Origin: Rhodobacter sp. TJ_12
GTDB lineage: Bacteria > Pseudomonadota > Alphaproteobacteria > Rhodobacterales > Rhodobacteraceae
DNA length: 64,000 nt
Assembly (NCBI RefSeq): GCF_020023995.1
Contig: NZ_NRRD01000006.1
Coordinates: 1 to 64,000 of the forward strand
Reading direction: 5' to 3'
Part shown: positions 42,551 to 50,513 of the stretch, piece after piece
How positions within the stretch are numbered: the first letter of the stretch is position 1
How the letters are laid out: each line of letters begins with the position of its first letter
Translations under genes and position numbers: made by a program
Notes under the pieces: generated by a model
The model's database searches: none
What the model was told of the DNA's origin: nothing
What the model saw: only the letters and a program-made list of their open reading frames with translations

Positions 42551-45057
42551 TGCCCACCGGCTACACGACAACTGACCTGCCTGCCGCCGCGCTTGCTGAC
42601 GAAGTCCTCGTAAATCGTGACGGAGCGACAGGCCGTCAAACGATGGGGGATTTATCGACCCAGCTGGCAGGCACCGGGCCTTTGGCCGAACAGATTGCCG
42701 CATTGCCAACCATGACAGATTTGCAGTCGGTCGAGGAGATGGCGGCCGCCGCGCGGGATATTGCGGTCATCAACTCTGCAACCTATCCCGACGAGGCGAC
42801 CGGCCGCGCCGCAGTGGCAGATGGCGCCTATTTCAAAGTGGCCGGTTCGGGCGACGTCGCGTTCCGCGAATATCGCCGGATCGACGCCTCGACATCGGTG
42901 CTTGCAGCGACCTATCCGAGCAAGGACTATATCGATTCTGGAAATGCGCCCGCAGGCACAGCAATGACCGCGAGCGGCGCAGGATATGAGACGATCAACC
43001 CGGATGCGCCCGGTTACGACCTGGCCACCATCACACCCGACCGCGTGACGATCACCAAAGGCACAGTGGGATCGCCGATCACCATCACCAAGACCGCCGC
43101 AGCCACGGGGTCACTGCCGTGGTTTGGTGTGCACCTCAAAATCCCCTATGCGGCTTTGTCTGACCTCGACAAGTTGCTATCCCTAAATCTGACGGTGGTG
43201 GCTGGGGTAAGCGCCAACACCGCCTACATCGTCACCGATCAGGTGTCTTGGTACCCGGGCCCCAACACCGTGGCGCTGAACGTGGCGAACCTGAAGGCGG
43301 ACGGCCTCAACCTCTATGATGCGATCACAGCGGCCGGGAAGACGTCAGTTTATGCGGCGCAATCCTACCTATATGTCACCATAGGCTACTGGGCTGCGGC
43401 TTACGCGACGGTGAACGCTGCCACAGCAACATGGACCATGCAGCCTCGGTTTGACAGCGCTCTGGATGTCATTGCAAACAAGATCACCCCGGACCTGGTA
43501 GAGAGTCTGGGCGAGGCGCTGCAAACGGCTGAGGTGGCCACAGCGGTTCTGCAACCGAAGGCTCCCCTTGGGGCGGCAGGCTTCACCAAGCTCGACAGCG
43601 GCTCGATCGCCGCCCTCGTGAAAACCTACAGCCGACAAAACGGCTCGGGCACGGTGAATATCGGCTATGATTTCGACCTGTCCAACGTCTCCGCCTCTGG
43701 CTACAGCTACTTCCGCACCAAGCTGTTTGACGACTACGCCACGCAGGCGGCCGACAAGACGTACCGGGCCTTTGTCAAGAGCGACGGCAAGGCAACTGCC
43801 GTGTATGTCCGCTGGACCTCCGGCCCGGCCTGGGGCTCCGAAGACGGATCCGTTGCCCAATACAAAAGCACGCTTTTGACGCTCCATGAAGGCAATGGCT
43901 ATCAGGCCACGGTGGACATCGACTATGCCGACGCGGCGGCCTTCTACGCCGCGGCGGGCCGGAACCAGGTGGGCTACCTTATCGTGGCCTTTGACGATCA
44001 ATTGCAAACGGACACTGTCCAATTCAGCGTCTATTGTCTGGACATATCTCCCTCCACCAGCGGTGTCGAAGGCGACATGGAAGCGGGGAGTATCTCGAAG
44101 CTGCCCTCGGTGGATGCGCTACAGGCTGACGTGGACGCCTTGCAGGCCGACGTGGCCGAACTGAAGTCTGGTGCTGCCGCAGATACATACATCACGTGCT
44201 GGGGGGATAGCCTGACAGCTCAGGGCGGGTGGACGGCCGTGCTTGAAACGCTCACGGGGCTTGCGGTCTACAATGCGGGCACGGGCGGAGAAACATCTCG
44301 AACAATCATGGCCCGCCAAGGTGCAGATGCGATGGTGGTCAATAACATCACGATCCCGGCAGCCACGACACCGGTCCTGATTGCCTCGCGGGCTGCGGAT
44401 TGGGGCATCAAAACGGCCTCTGGCGCGAAAGCGACGCCCCTGCTCCAAGGCGGCTCCGGGCATGTTAACCCCTGCCGGATTGGGGATGTTGAGGGCACAT
44501 TGGCGTGGACCGGTGCCAATTACGCCGATGAGAACGGCACCTGGACATTCACCCGCTCGGCGGCCGGGTCTGAGGTGGTCATTGATCGCCCGACCGCGCT
44601 CCGGACAGCCTATGACATGCATCGCAACGGCGGCATCCAGATCATCTTCATGGGGACGAATGGGGGCTATGCAGATGTCGATGACCTAGTGTGGCAGCAT
44701 AAGATGATGATCGCCCACGCTGGGGCGTCGCATAACGTGATCATCGGGATGTCCACCGGGTCTGCGGCGGAGCGCGCGGCCTATGAGGCAGCGATGCGGA
44801 CCGCCTTCGGGCGCTATTTTGTGAGCCTGCGAGAGTATCTCGCAACCCCCATCTATGCGGCGGACGGCACCACCATCGTCAGCAGCTATGGCTTGGATGA
44901 CGCCGGGCTCACCCCCACGCAGGCAGACTTGGATGCCACAGCTGATGGGGAGATTGCTCCCCAATTGACAGTGGACGGCGTGCACTACGCAGGCGCCACC
45001 AAGACGGTCATCGGCAACATGCTTGGCCGCGTGTTCCGCGATCTGAACATCCTCTAG
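42550..45057 (+). CDS. Tail fibre with C-terminal SGNH-like esterase domain
   Basis: The 835-residue protein starts with a short adaptor (TGYTTTDLPAAALADEVLVN) and has a beta-rich shaft and a short coiled coil (DALQADVDALQADVAELKSG). From about residue 545 follows an SGNH fold with WGDSLTAQGG (Ser), NAGTGGETS, GTNGGYAD (Gly/Asn) and DGVHYAG (Asp/His). It may de-esterify host surface polysaccharide during adsorption. It is the last certain phage gene. Confidence 0.86.
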   Translation: MPTGYTTTDLPAAALADEVLVNRDGATGRQTMGDLSTQLAGTGPLAEQIAALPTMTDLQSVEEMAAAARDIAVINSATYPDEATGRAAVADGAYFKVAGSGDVAFREYRRIDASTSVLAATYPSKDYIDSGNAPAGTAMTASGAGYETINPDAPGYDLATITPDRVTITKGTVGSPITITKTAAATGSLPWFGVHLKIPYAALSDLDKLLSLNLTVVAGVSANTAYIVTDQVSWYPGPNTVALNVANLKADGLNLYDAITAAGKTSVYAAQSYLYVTIGYWAAAYATVNAATATWTMQPRFDSALDVIANKITPDLVESLGEALQTAEVATAVLQPKAPLGAAGFTKLDSGSIAALVKTYSRQNGSGTVNIGYDFDLSNVSASGYSYFRTKLFDDYATQAADKTYRAFVKSDGKATAVYVRWTSGPAWGSEDGSVAQYKSTLLTLHEGNGYQATVDIDYADAAAFYAAAGRNQVGYLIVAFDDQLQTDTVQFSVYCLDISPSTSGVEGDMEAGSISKLPSVDALQADVDALQADVAELKSGAAADTYITCWGDSLTAQGGWTAVLETLTGLAVYNAGTGGETSRTIMARQGADAMVVNNITIPAATTPVLIASRAADWGIKTASGAKATPLLQGGSGHVNPCRIGDVEGTLAWTGANYADENGTWTFTRSAAGSEVVIDRPTALRTAYDMHRNGGIQIIFMGTNGGYADVDDLVWQHKMMIAHAGASHNVIIGMSTGSAAERAAYEAAMRTAFGRYFVSLREYLATPIYAADGTTIVSSYGLDDAGLTPTQADLDATADGEIAPQLTVDGVHYAGATKTVIGNMLGRVFRDLNIL

Positions 45058-45080
45058 GAAACACACGAGCTTCGGATCGC

Positions 45081-45290
45081 GGCCTCAAGGGAGGCCAGAG
45101 GGGGCGGCAACCCCCTCCGACAAAAACGACGACTTCGCGCGCCACAACTTGTCCCTTTTGCGCGATCCGCGCATCTGATGAGGCAAATCAGCGCCGAGAC
45201 CCAAATCCCGTTCGCTGTGAAGCGAACGTTGCCTTGAACGTTTGGCAGGGTTCTTCGCGAAGAATGTCACCCCTGCCTTAACAGCTGTTA
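45081..45290 (+). promoter_or_regulatory. Dyad-rich leader of the cargo operon
   Basis: The 300-base gap 45058-45357 holds two adjacent hairpins, GGCCTC-AAGG-GAGGCC (45081-45096) and GAGGGGG...CCCCCTC (45098-45117), probably ending the fibre transcript. Beyond them lie CGTTCGCT-GTGA-AGCGAACG (45209-45228) and perfect palindromes TTCTTCGCGAAGAA (45251-45264) and TAACAGCTGTTA (45279-45290), likely protein-binding sites. No coding frame is supported. AAGGAG precedes the first cargo ATG. Confidence 0.55.
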
Positions 45291-45357
45291 CCCACCTCTG
45301 CCGACCAGCAAACGCTTGCGAGCGGCGACGAACTCATCGACATTCAAGGAGATCAAC

Positions 45358-45825
45358 ATGATGGCAAAGAGAGTCGTGGTCGAGCACAAGATCAAATCAG
45401 ATACAGTTTACCGGTTTCCTGAATCGGCTTGCCTCGCGTGCCTGACCGACATCGGCCAGATCATACTTGTGCGACAGTTTCGTTCTGTTCATGCGATCGA
45501 AACCATCGAGCTCCCGGGCGGCAAGGTCATGGATGGAGAGGCGCCTGCCGAAGCGGCCGCCCGCGAATTCATGGAGGAAACCGGGCTTGAAGCATCGAAG
45601 CCAAAGCATCTGTTCACACTTGACATGGATCTATCTGTGTCCATTCACAAAACACATATCTTTGTCGCTCGGGCGACCATCCCGCCTCATCTCTCGAGCA
45701 GTGTCGTGCTGACTTCCATGGAAGAAGCACTGGCGAAGATCAACAGCGGTGCCATTACCCATGCGCCGACCGTCGCCGCAATTGAACGCCTTGCATGCAA
45801 CAAAAGGTCTTTCACCAACCCGTAG
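45358..45825 (+). CDS. Nudix hydrolase, first gene of the cargo operon
   Basis: The 155-residue protein has a complete Nudix box at residues 55-77 (G55, E61, R69-E70, E73-E74, G76), so hydrolysis of a nucleoside diphosphate linked to another moiety is expected. A preceding RQFRSVHAIETIELPGG resembles ADP-sugar pyrophosphatases (NudF type). AAGGAG lies eight bases before the ATG at 45358; ATG 45361 is equivalent. Base composition is less GC-rich than the tail genes. It is followed by three coupled genes. Confidence 0.88.
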   Translation: MMAKRVVVEHKIKSDTVYRFPESACLACLTDIGQIILVRQFRSVHAIETIELPGGKVMDGEAPAEAAAREFMEETGLEASKPKHLFTLDMDLSVSIHKTHIFVARATIPPHLSSSVVLTSMEEALAKINSGAITHAPTVAAIERLACNKRSFTNP

Positions 45826-45839
45826 GACTTAGAGCAGTG

Positions 45840-46616
45840 TCCATTGAGAGTTTCATAGATTACATATGCGCATCATCCATCGCGACGGGCGTAATCGCTG
45901 CCGCAATTTTCGGCGTATTGGGTTATTTTGCCCGCGGGCTTAAGGATAGATATGACTTCCGCTTCGAGCGGCGTTTTTGGAAACCATTCGCGTCATCCGC
46001 ACCAGGACGATGCGTCAGGACGGCGATTGTCGCAAAGGAAGGCAGCGCGGGAAGCTTGGCGAAGGTGAGCTTGACGGACGTTCAGGCGTATTCCGATATC
46101 ATTTCGGAGCTCGATGTGCTGCGGATCAAGACGGTCATGGTGACCCCCCAACAACATCCAACCCTTCATCAGTTTACGGAATCTGGCTTGATCTGCCTCG
46201 GAGGCCCAATAGCCAACACTCTTTCCAGATCTTTGATCGCGAGATTTAGTGCGCAGGTGCCAGTTTCTTTGGAGCTTGTCGATAAGACCAGCCCATTGCA
46301 TGGCGCCTCTAAAGCGATCCTTCGATATGATGGACAGGATTTGTCCGCCGAACTTGAAGATAACTACGTGAAGACAGACTACGCGCTGATCCTATACACG
46401 AAACGAATTGATCCAGACGTTGCGACGAGCGGCCCCGTTCTCTTGGCCTTTGGATTACGCGGTATGGGAACCCAAGAGGCCGTCAGATACGTTCGGAATA
46501 ACAAGAGGCGCTTTCTCGATGCTCCCGGTGATGGGTTGTGGTGCTTGCTGAAGTTTTCGTTCAGCGGTGTCGATCGAACCACCGATGAGGTTATCGCGAG
46601 CGGATCAATCCAGTGA
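45840..46616 (+). CDS. Membrane-anchored Rossmann-like protein of unknown function
   Basis: The product is about 258 residues from GTG 45840; ATG 45795 would overlap the Nudix gene by 31 bases. One N-terminal transmembrane helix (about 13-31, IATGVIAAAIFGVLGYFARG) is followed by a cytoplasmic domain with LICLGGPIANTLSR (about 119-129) and VLLAFGLRGMGTQEAVRYV (about 200-217). The GGPxxN and GxxGxGT-EAVRY pairing looks like a nucleotide- or ligand-binding alpha/beta sensor fold that I have seen in uncharacterised regulators, but I cannot name it. It may be the effector or sensor of the cassette. Confidence 0.7.
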   Translation, partial: SIESFIDYICASSIATGVIAAAIFGVLGYFARGLKDRYDFRFERRFWKPFASSAPGRCVRTAIVAKEGSAGSLAKVSLTDVQAYSDIISELDVLRIKTVMVTPQQHPTLHQFTESGLICLGGPIANTLSRSLIARFSAQVPVSLELVDKTSPLHGASKAILRYDGQDLSAELEDNYVKTDYALILYTKRIDPDVATSGPVLLAFGLRGMGTQEAVRYVRNNKRRFLDAPGDGLWCLLKFSFSGVDRTTDEVIASGSIQ

Positions 46617-47242
46617 CTGATCCCTGCGGTTTGGTCATCATCGGGGCTTCATCGCTCGGAGTGACCGTTCACGCCGTCGCTGAGAACCTTGGCCTCTCTC
46701 CCTTGGTATTTGTGGATGATCGCAAGACCACTAGCCCCGTCGAGGGCGTGCGATTGCTTGTTGGGACGCAAAGCGCTGACACCGCAGAAATACTGCGGAC
46801 CAGTTCTGGTATCGTAGCAATTGGCCGGACCGAGGATCGGTTCAGGATATCGACGGTTCTGGACGGACGTTTAACCCCATGTGCGGCGATCATTTCCCCC
46901 GGCGCACATGTTGCGGCAGGTTCCACTTTAGGGGTGGGGAGCATTGTTCTGCCGGGCGCGGTGATCGGACCGCAATGCCAGATTGGCGCGCATTGCATCA
47001 TAGGATCCAACTGCACGATAGGTGCCTGCGCAGTCATCGCTGACTACGTCACACTCGGCTCAGGGTGTAACATCGGGGCAGAGAGTACGCTTGAAGCAGG
47101 CTGCCATATCGGGATGGGGGCAGTCGTTAATCCCCTATGCAGGGTGGTGGGTGGAACGAAGATCGGTTCCCTTACTGCGGTGACAAAATCGATCACCGCG
47201 CCCGGCGTTTATATCGGGGCACCAGCGAAGATTTTGCGATGA
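46613..47242 (+). CDS. NeuD/PglD-like left-handed beta-helix acyltransferase
   Basis: The 209-residue protein starts at GTG, overlapping the preceding TGA. An N-terminal Rossmann-like PglD domain (VIIGASSLGVTVHAVA, VFVDDR) is followed from about residue 90 by hexapeptide repeats (ISPGAHVAAG, LPGAVIGPQCQIGAHCIIG) and the usual GVYIGAPAKIL end. Family members acetylate amino- or sialic-acid-type sugars or nucleotide sugars using acetyl-CoA. No sugar-biosynthesis neighbours are present, which is odd for a NeuD. Confidence 0.83.
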   Translation: MTDPCGLVIIGASSLGVTVHAVAENLGLSPLVFVDDRKTTSPVEGVRLLVGTQSADTAEILRTSSGIVAIGRTEDRFRISTVLDGRLTPCAAIISPGAHVAAGSTLGVGSIVLPGAVIGPQCQIGAHCIIGSNCTIGACAVIADYVTLGSGCNIGAESTLEAGCHIGMGAVVNPLCRVVGGTKIGSLTAVTKSITAPGVYIGAPAKILR

Positions 47243-47859
47243 TTGTCCATTTTGCGCGGCACGCTGAATGCCGTAAAAACCTGATCGGAATACCCGGCGG
47301 CGATGGGACAGAGCTCACCACGTCGGGCATTTCTCAAGCAGAAATGTTGGGCGAACGGCTTTGCGCCGATGCTGATCCGTTTCACGTCTTCCACACGGCC
47401 CATACGCAAACGAAGCAGACTGCAGAGATCGCGGCCCAAAAGCTGGGAGCCAGCTGCACGCTCGTCGATGGCCTTCATTCGATTTCTCTGGGGAGGTTGA
47501 GCGGGGTGCCCATCGATGAGGCCCGCGTTAGATACCCAGAAGACAATGCGCACATGGATCGATGGAGAAGCGGCGCGGCCTCATTCTCAGAGCTGAACAT
47601 ATATGGACTGGAAGATGGCACTGCTTTCATGCGTAGGTCCGTCAGCGCCGTTGAAAACGTACTTTCGCCGCTTCGTCTAACCACCGCGAGCGCCCTGATC
47701 GTGTGTACGACATCACACATGATACTCTTCAAACACCTGAGTTCCGGCATCACACCCTTGATGCCAACTTACAAGTCCATCACGTTTGACTATTGCGAGG
47801 CCTTCCACGTTGAATGGGAGCGGGTCATGCAGATGTCTTCGACCTATAACCGCCATTGA
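47239..47859 (+). CDS. Divergent histidine phosphatase superfamily protein
   Basis: The 206-residue protein has the RHG-type start HFARHAECRKN (R7, H8), a FHTAHTQTKQTAEI segment equivalent to the usual SSxxxRAxQTA motif, and TTSHMIL with the second His (H160). The usual acidic LxE...G.wEG element is LHSISLGRLSG here, lacking both acids, so substrate or mechanism may be altered. The ATG overlaps the acyltransferase stop (ATGA). The usual Arg of the middle motif is Lys or absent. Last gene of the cassette. Confidence 0.82.
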   Translation: MIVHFARHAECRKNLIGIPGGDGTELTTSGISQAEMLGERLCADADPFHVFHTAHTQTKQTAEIAAQKLGASCTLVDGLHSISLGRLSGVPIDEARVRYPEDNAHMDRWRSGAASFSELNIYGLEDGTAFMRRSVSAVENVLSPLRLTTASALIVCTTSHMILFKHLSSGITPLMPTYKSITFDYCEAFHVEWERVMQMSSTYNRH

Positions 47860-47993
47860 ACAGAGCCTTTACCCCCGTTCAAAGGGTGCGTCACCGAAAC
47901 CGCTATGCTGCAAACAAGTGTGGCACGCTCTGCAAAACTTCGTGGCGCGCAACGCCCGTCCCGCCGTCAGGATCGCCCGCTCGGAAAAATTTT

Positions 47994-48030
47994 CGTCCGG
48001 AAGCTGGTGCGATTCCGTCCGGAAGCTGGT
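47994..48030. repeat. Tandem 15-bp repeat with 22-bp period, candidate transposase-binding sites
   Basis: CGTCCGGAAGCTGGT occurs at 47994-48008 and again at 48016-48030. Two adjacent sites at 22-bp period are what MuA R1/R2 sites look like at a Mu right end, and a CA at 48040-48041 could be the terminal dinucleotide. Alternatively, it is an IS end. I found no convincing partner at the left end. Downstream, ACACATC-AGC-GATGTGT (48043-48059) is a small hairpin. Confidence 0.5.
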
Positions 48031-48091
48031 CGCGCGCTACAGACACATCAGCGATGTGTAATTTTTAACGATATCAGGGATTGGTTTTATT

Positions 48092-48168
48092 TGGTGGCGA
48101 GGGGGGGACTCGAACCCCCGACCCCGTGATTATGAGTCACGTGCTCTAACCTGCTGAGCTACCTAGCC
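48092..48168 (-). tRNA. tRNA-Met (CAT), elongator type
   Basis: The minus strand folds as a 77-base tRNA with encoded CCA: acceptor GGCTAGG/CCTCGCC, D-arm GCTC...GAGC, anticodon arm CGTGA-CTCATAA-TCACG, T-arm GGGGG-TTCGAGT-CCCCC. G1-C72 pairing and the anticodon-stem sequence argue against initiator tRNA. Acceptor position 4 is T opposite C69, a mismatch. Its 3' end faces the cargo block. Confidence 0.92.
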
Positions 48169-48516
48169 ACTGGCGGGGTGACTAAGCGATGCCGCGCGGG
48201 GCGTCAAGGGTGAAATCGGCAAAATCTGCACCACTCAGAAGGGGCGGTGCCGCAGGGGCCATCTGGCAGGCCAAAACCGCCAAGGCCTTGGGCGCGCGGC
48301 TTGGCTTGCGGCGGGGGGCATGATGCGGCATTCGGCTTAGACCCGCGCGACAAAGGCCCCTGCCCTGCCATATCAAACCGCGCCGCGCGCGACCGGCCTT
48401 GGCCTAAATCGTCCGGTTAAGCGTCCCGGCAGAGGATCGCGGCCACCTGCCACGCGCGCGTTTCGATGAAAGCGTCGAACACGGCCAGTTCGGCTATAGG
48501 ACCGCGCAAAGCCGCA
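48169..48516. other. Intergenic region without supported genes
   Basis: About 350 GC-rich bases between tRNA-Met and the L,D-transpeptidase. It should contain the tRNA promoter (minus strand) and the end of the transpeptidase transcript. No clear coding frame, terminator or repeat was seen. Confidence 0.5.
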
Positions 48517-49110
48517 TCAGTAAACCGTCACCGGCGTGCCAAGCGCCACCGCATCGTAAAGCGCGATCACATGATCATTGACCATCCGCAAACACCCGTT
48601 GGAGACCGCATGCCCGATCGACGAGGGCTCCGTCGTGCCATGAATGCGGATCGCCGTATCGCGCCCGTCTTGATAAAGATAAAGCGCCCGCGCGCCCAAG
48701 GGGTTCTTGGGCCCGCCCGGCATGCCATCGGCATATTTCGCATAGGTGTTGGGGGACCGGGCAATCATCTCGGGCGTCGGCTTCCAGCTTGGCCATTCGA
48801 CCTTGCGCCCGACAACCGCTTGGCCACGGAATTTCAGCTCTGCCTTGCCAACCGCCACGCCATAGCGCATCGCCTTGCCCGGTGCGGTGATATGATAAAG
48901 ATAGAATTTTTCCGACACGACAATGATCGTGCCTACCGCAATATCGGGTTTCACATCGACCGGGGTGGGGTAAAATTGCGGCGCGATCGGCCATTTCGGC
49001 TGCGGCGCGATCATGCCCTCTGCCTCGGCGGCGGGGGCGGCCTGCGCGCGACGCGCTTGGGCTGCCAGCGGCAAAACGGCAAAGCTGGCAAGAAAAGTGC
49101 GGCGGTCCAT
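48517..49110 (-). CDS. L,D-transpeptidase (YkuD family), exported
   Basis: The 197-residue enzyme makes 3-3 peptidoglycan cross-links or attaches proteins to peptidoglycan. The YkuD signature is intact: RIHGTTEPSSIGHAVSNGC with catalytic His and Cys, followed by LRM. The N-terminus MDRRTFLASFAVLPLAA has a twin-Arg and hydrophobic core with cleavage near AQA, a probable Tat or Sec signal. I prefer ATG 49110 over 49134 because it gives the clean signal peptide. Confidence 0.9.
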   Translation of the reverse strand: MDRRTFLASFAVLPLAAQARRAQAAPAAEAEGMIAPQPKWPIAPQFYPTPVDVKPDIAVGTIIVVSEKFYLYHITAPGKAMRYGVAVGKAELKFRGQAVVGRKVEWPSWKPTPEMIARSPNTYAKYADGMPGGPKNPLGARALYLYQDGRDTAIRIHGTTEPSSIGHAVSNGCLRMVNDHVIALYDAVALGTPVTVY

Positions 49111-49357
49111 GCGGTTCTCCGATGTCACGGTCAAATCAGGCTAGCAAAGCGGCCCTATCCACTCAACGACAAAAGGCCGCGCCGGGTTCCCGGGGCGGGG
49201 CGGCGCGGCTCCACTATCGGAAACAGGCACCGCATTTACGACACCGTGACTGACGTTTTTCGCCCGCGCGTCGTCGCATCCCGGCTGGAGCTTTCGCAAT
49301 CGGCAGTGAATATGCTTGCAACGCCCCGCAGCCCGGGGGCGACGAAAGGGAGCCTTA

Positions 49358-50242
49358 ATGACCGACTATGTGCTGACGGTGAACTGCCCCACGACCCGCG
49401 GGATCGTGGCCACAATCGCCAATTATCTTGCCGACAATGGCTGCAACATCACAGATTCGAACCAGTTCGACGATCTGGCGACCGGGCAGTTTTTCATGCG
49501 CGTCAGCTTCGCGTCGGAAACCGGGTCCGATCTGGCCACGTTGCAAAAAGGCTTTGAGCCGGTCGCGACCGAATTCAAGATGGACTGGGCGATGCGCGAC
49601 GCCAGCGCCAAGATGAAGGTGCTTTTGATGGTGTCGAATTTCGGGCACTGCCTGAACGACCTGCTTTATCGCTGGCGCATTGGCGCGCTGCCGGTGGAGA
49701 TTGTGGGCGTGGTGTCGAACCACATGACCTATCAAAAGGTCGTGGTGAACAATGACATTCCCTTCCACCACATCAAAGTGACCAAGGCCAACAAACCCGA
49801 AGCCGAAGCCCGGCTGATGGAGGTGGTCGAGGAATCGGGTGCCGAGCTTGTGGTGCTGGCGCGCTATATGCAGATCCTGTCGGATCAGCTGTGCCAGAAA
49901 ATGTCGGGGCGGATCATCAATATCCACCATTCATTCCTGCCCTCGTTCAAAGGCGCGAACCCCTATAAGCAAGCCTATGAGCGCGGCGTGAAACTGATTG
50001 GCGCGACCTCGCACTATGTGACAGCCGACCTTGATGAAGGCCCGATCATCGAGCAAGAGACCGTCCGCATCACCCATGCGCAAAGCCCCGAGGATTACGT
50101 AAGCCTTGGCCGCGATGTGGAGGCGCTGGTGCTGGCCCGCGCGATCCACGCCCATGTGCAGCACCGCACCTTCATCAATGGCAATAAGACCGTGGTCTTC
50201 CCCGCCTCGCCCGGCGGCTACACCTCGGAACGGATGGGCTAA
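49358..50242 (+). CDS. purU: Formyltetrahydrofolate deformylase PurU
   Basis: The 294-residue enzyme hydrolyses 10-formyl-THF to THF and formate, balancing one-carbon pools. An N-terminal ACT domain (YVLTVNCPTTRGIVATIANY) is followed by a formyltransferase-like catalytic domain with SNH, HHSFLPSFKGANPYKQA and TADLDEGPIIEQ containing the Asn, His and Asp residues. The ATG at 49358 gives the standard start; an upstream in-frame ATG adds 14 residues outside the family pattern. Confidence 0.95.
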   Translation: MTDYVLTVNCPTTRGIVATIANYLADNGCNITDSNQFDDLATGQFFMRVSFASETGSDLATLQKGFEPVATEFKMDWAMRDASAKMKVLLMVSNFGHCLNDLLYRWRIGALPVEIVGVVSNHMTYQKVVVNNDIPFHHIKVTKANKPEAEARLMEVVEESGAELVVLARYMQILSDQLCQKMSGRIINIHHSFLPSFKGANPYKQAYERGVKLIGATSHYVTADLDEGPIIEQETVRITHAQSPEDYVSLGRDVEALVLARAIHAHVQHRTFINGNKTVVFPASPGGYTSERMG

Positions 50243-50274
50243 TAGGCGCCCGGCGCGCAAGCGCAAAGATCAAC

Positions 50275-50345
50275 CGCGCGGGGGGCTCTGCCCCCCGTCT
50301 GCTTTGCAGCCCCCCAGGGATATTTCAACAAAGTCGAAGGCAAAG
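50275..50345 (+). repeat. GC-rich intergenic repeat, copy A
   Basis: GGGGGGCTCTGCCCCCC followed by CCCCCCAGGGATATTTC and ACAAAGTCGAAGGC. The same elements appear at 55991-56056 (direct) and 56076-56142 (inverted). This REP-like family is common between genes in Rhodobacterales. Confidence 0.75.
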
Positions 50346-50513
50346 CCGTTTCGCCCCTTCACCTTCGTCTGAATGCTCTGCGTGCGGAGGGGGGGCCGCG
50401 TGCCCTGCCCTGCTTTACCCCGCTCGCGCCGGTTTTATCGGGGCACACCACCACCGCCCTTGACCTTTACCCGCCCCCGGGCCAGCTTGCGCCCACCTTT
50501 GGGAGCGCCCTAC

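Larger units (their letters stand above)
8465..45057. mobile_element. Mu-like transposable prophage with siphovirus tail (minimum extent)
   Basis: The gene order repressor, Ner, MuA, MuB, GemA, Mor, lysis, terminase, portal, MuF, gpG, protease/scaffold and capsid is that of Mu-type transposable phages. The tail module (tail tube, frameshifted G/GT, tape measure, M/L/K-like, I-J-like, fibre) is lambda-like. This combination is known from RcapMu. No gene in the core looks broken, so the prophage may be functional. The stated ends are those of the outermost clearly phage genes. The true ends should be TG...CA with a 5-bp target duplication, but I could not identify them, and cargo may extend to about 48041. 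Confidence 0.93.

Noticed and set aside
48182-48376. 64-codon minus-strand frame after tRNA-Met
   Set aside because: No ribosome site, Pro/Ala/Arg-rich without domain; not distinguishable from noise.
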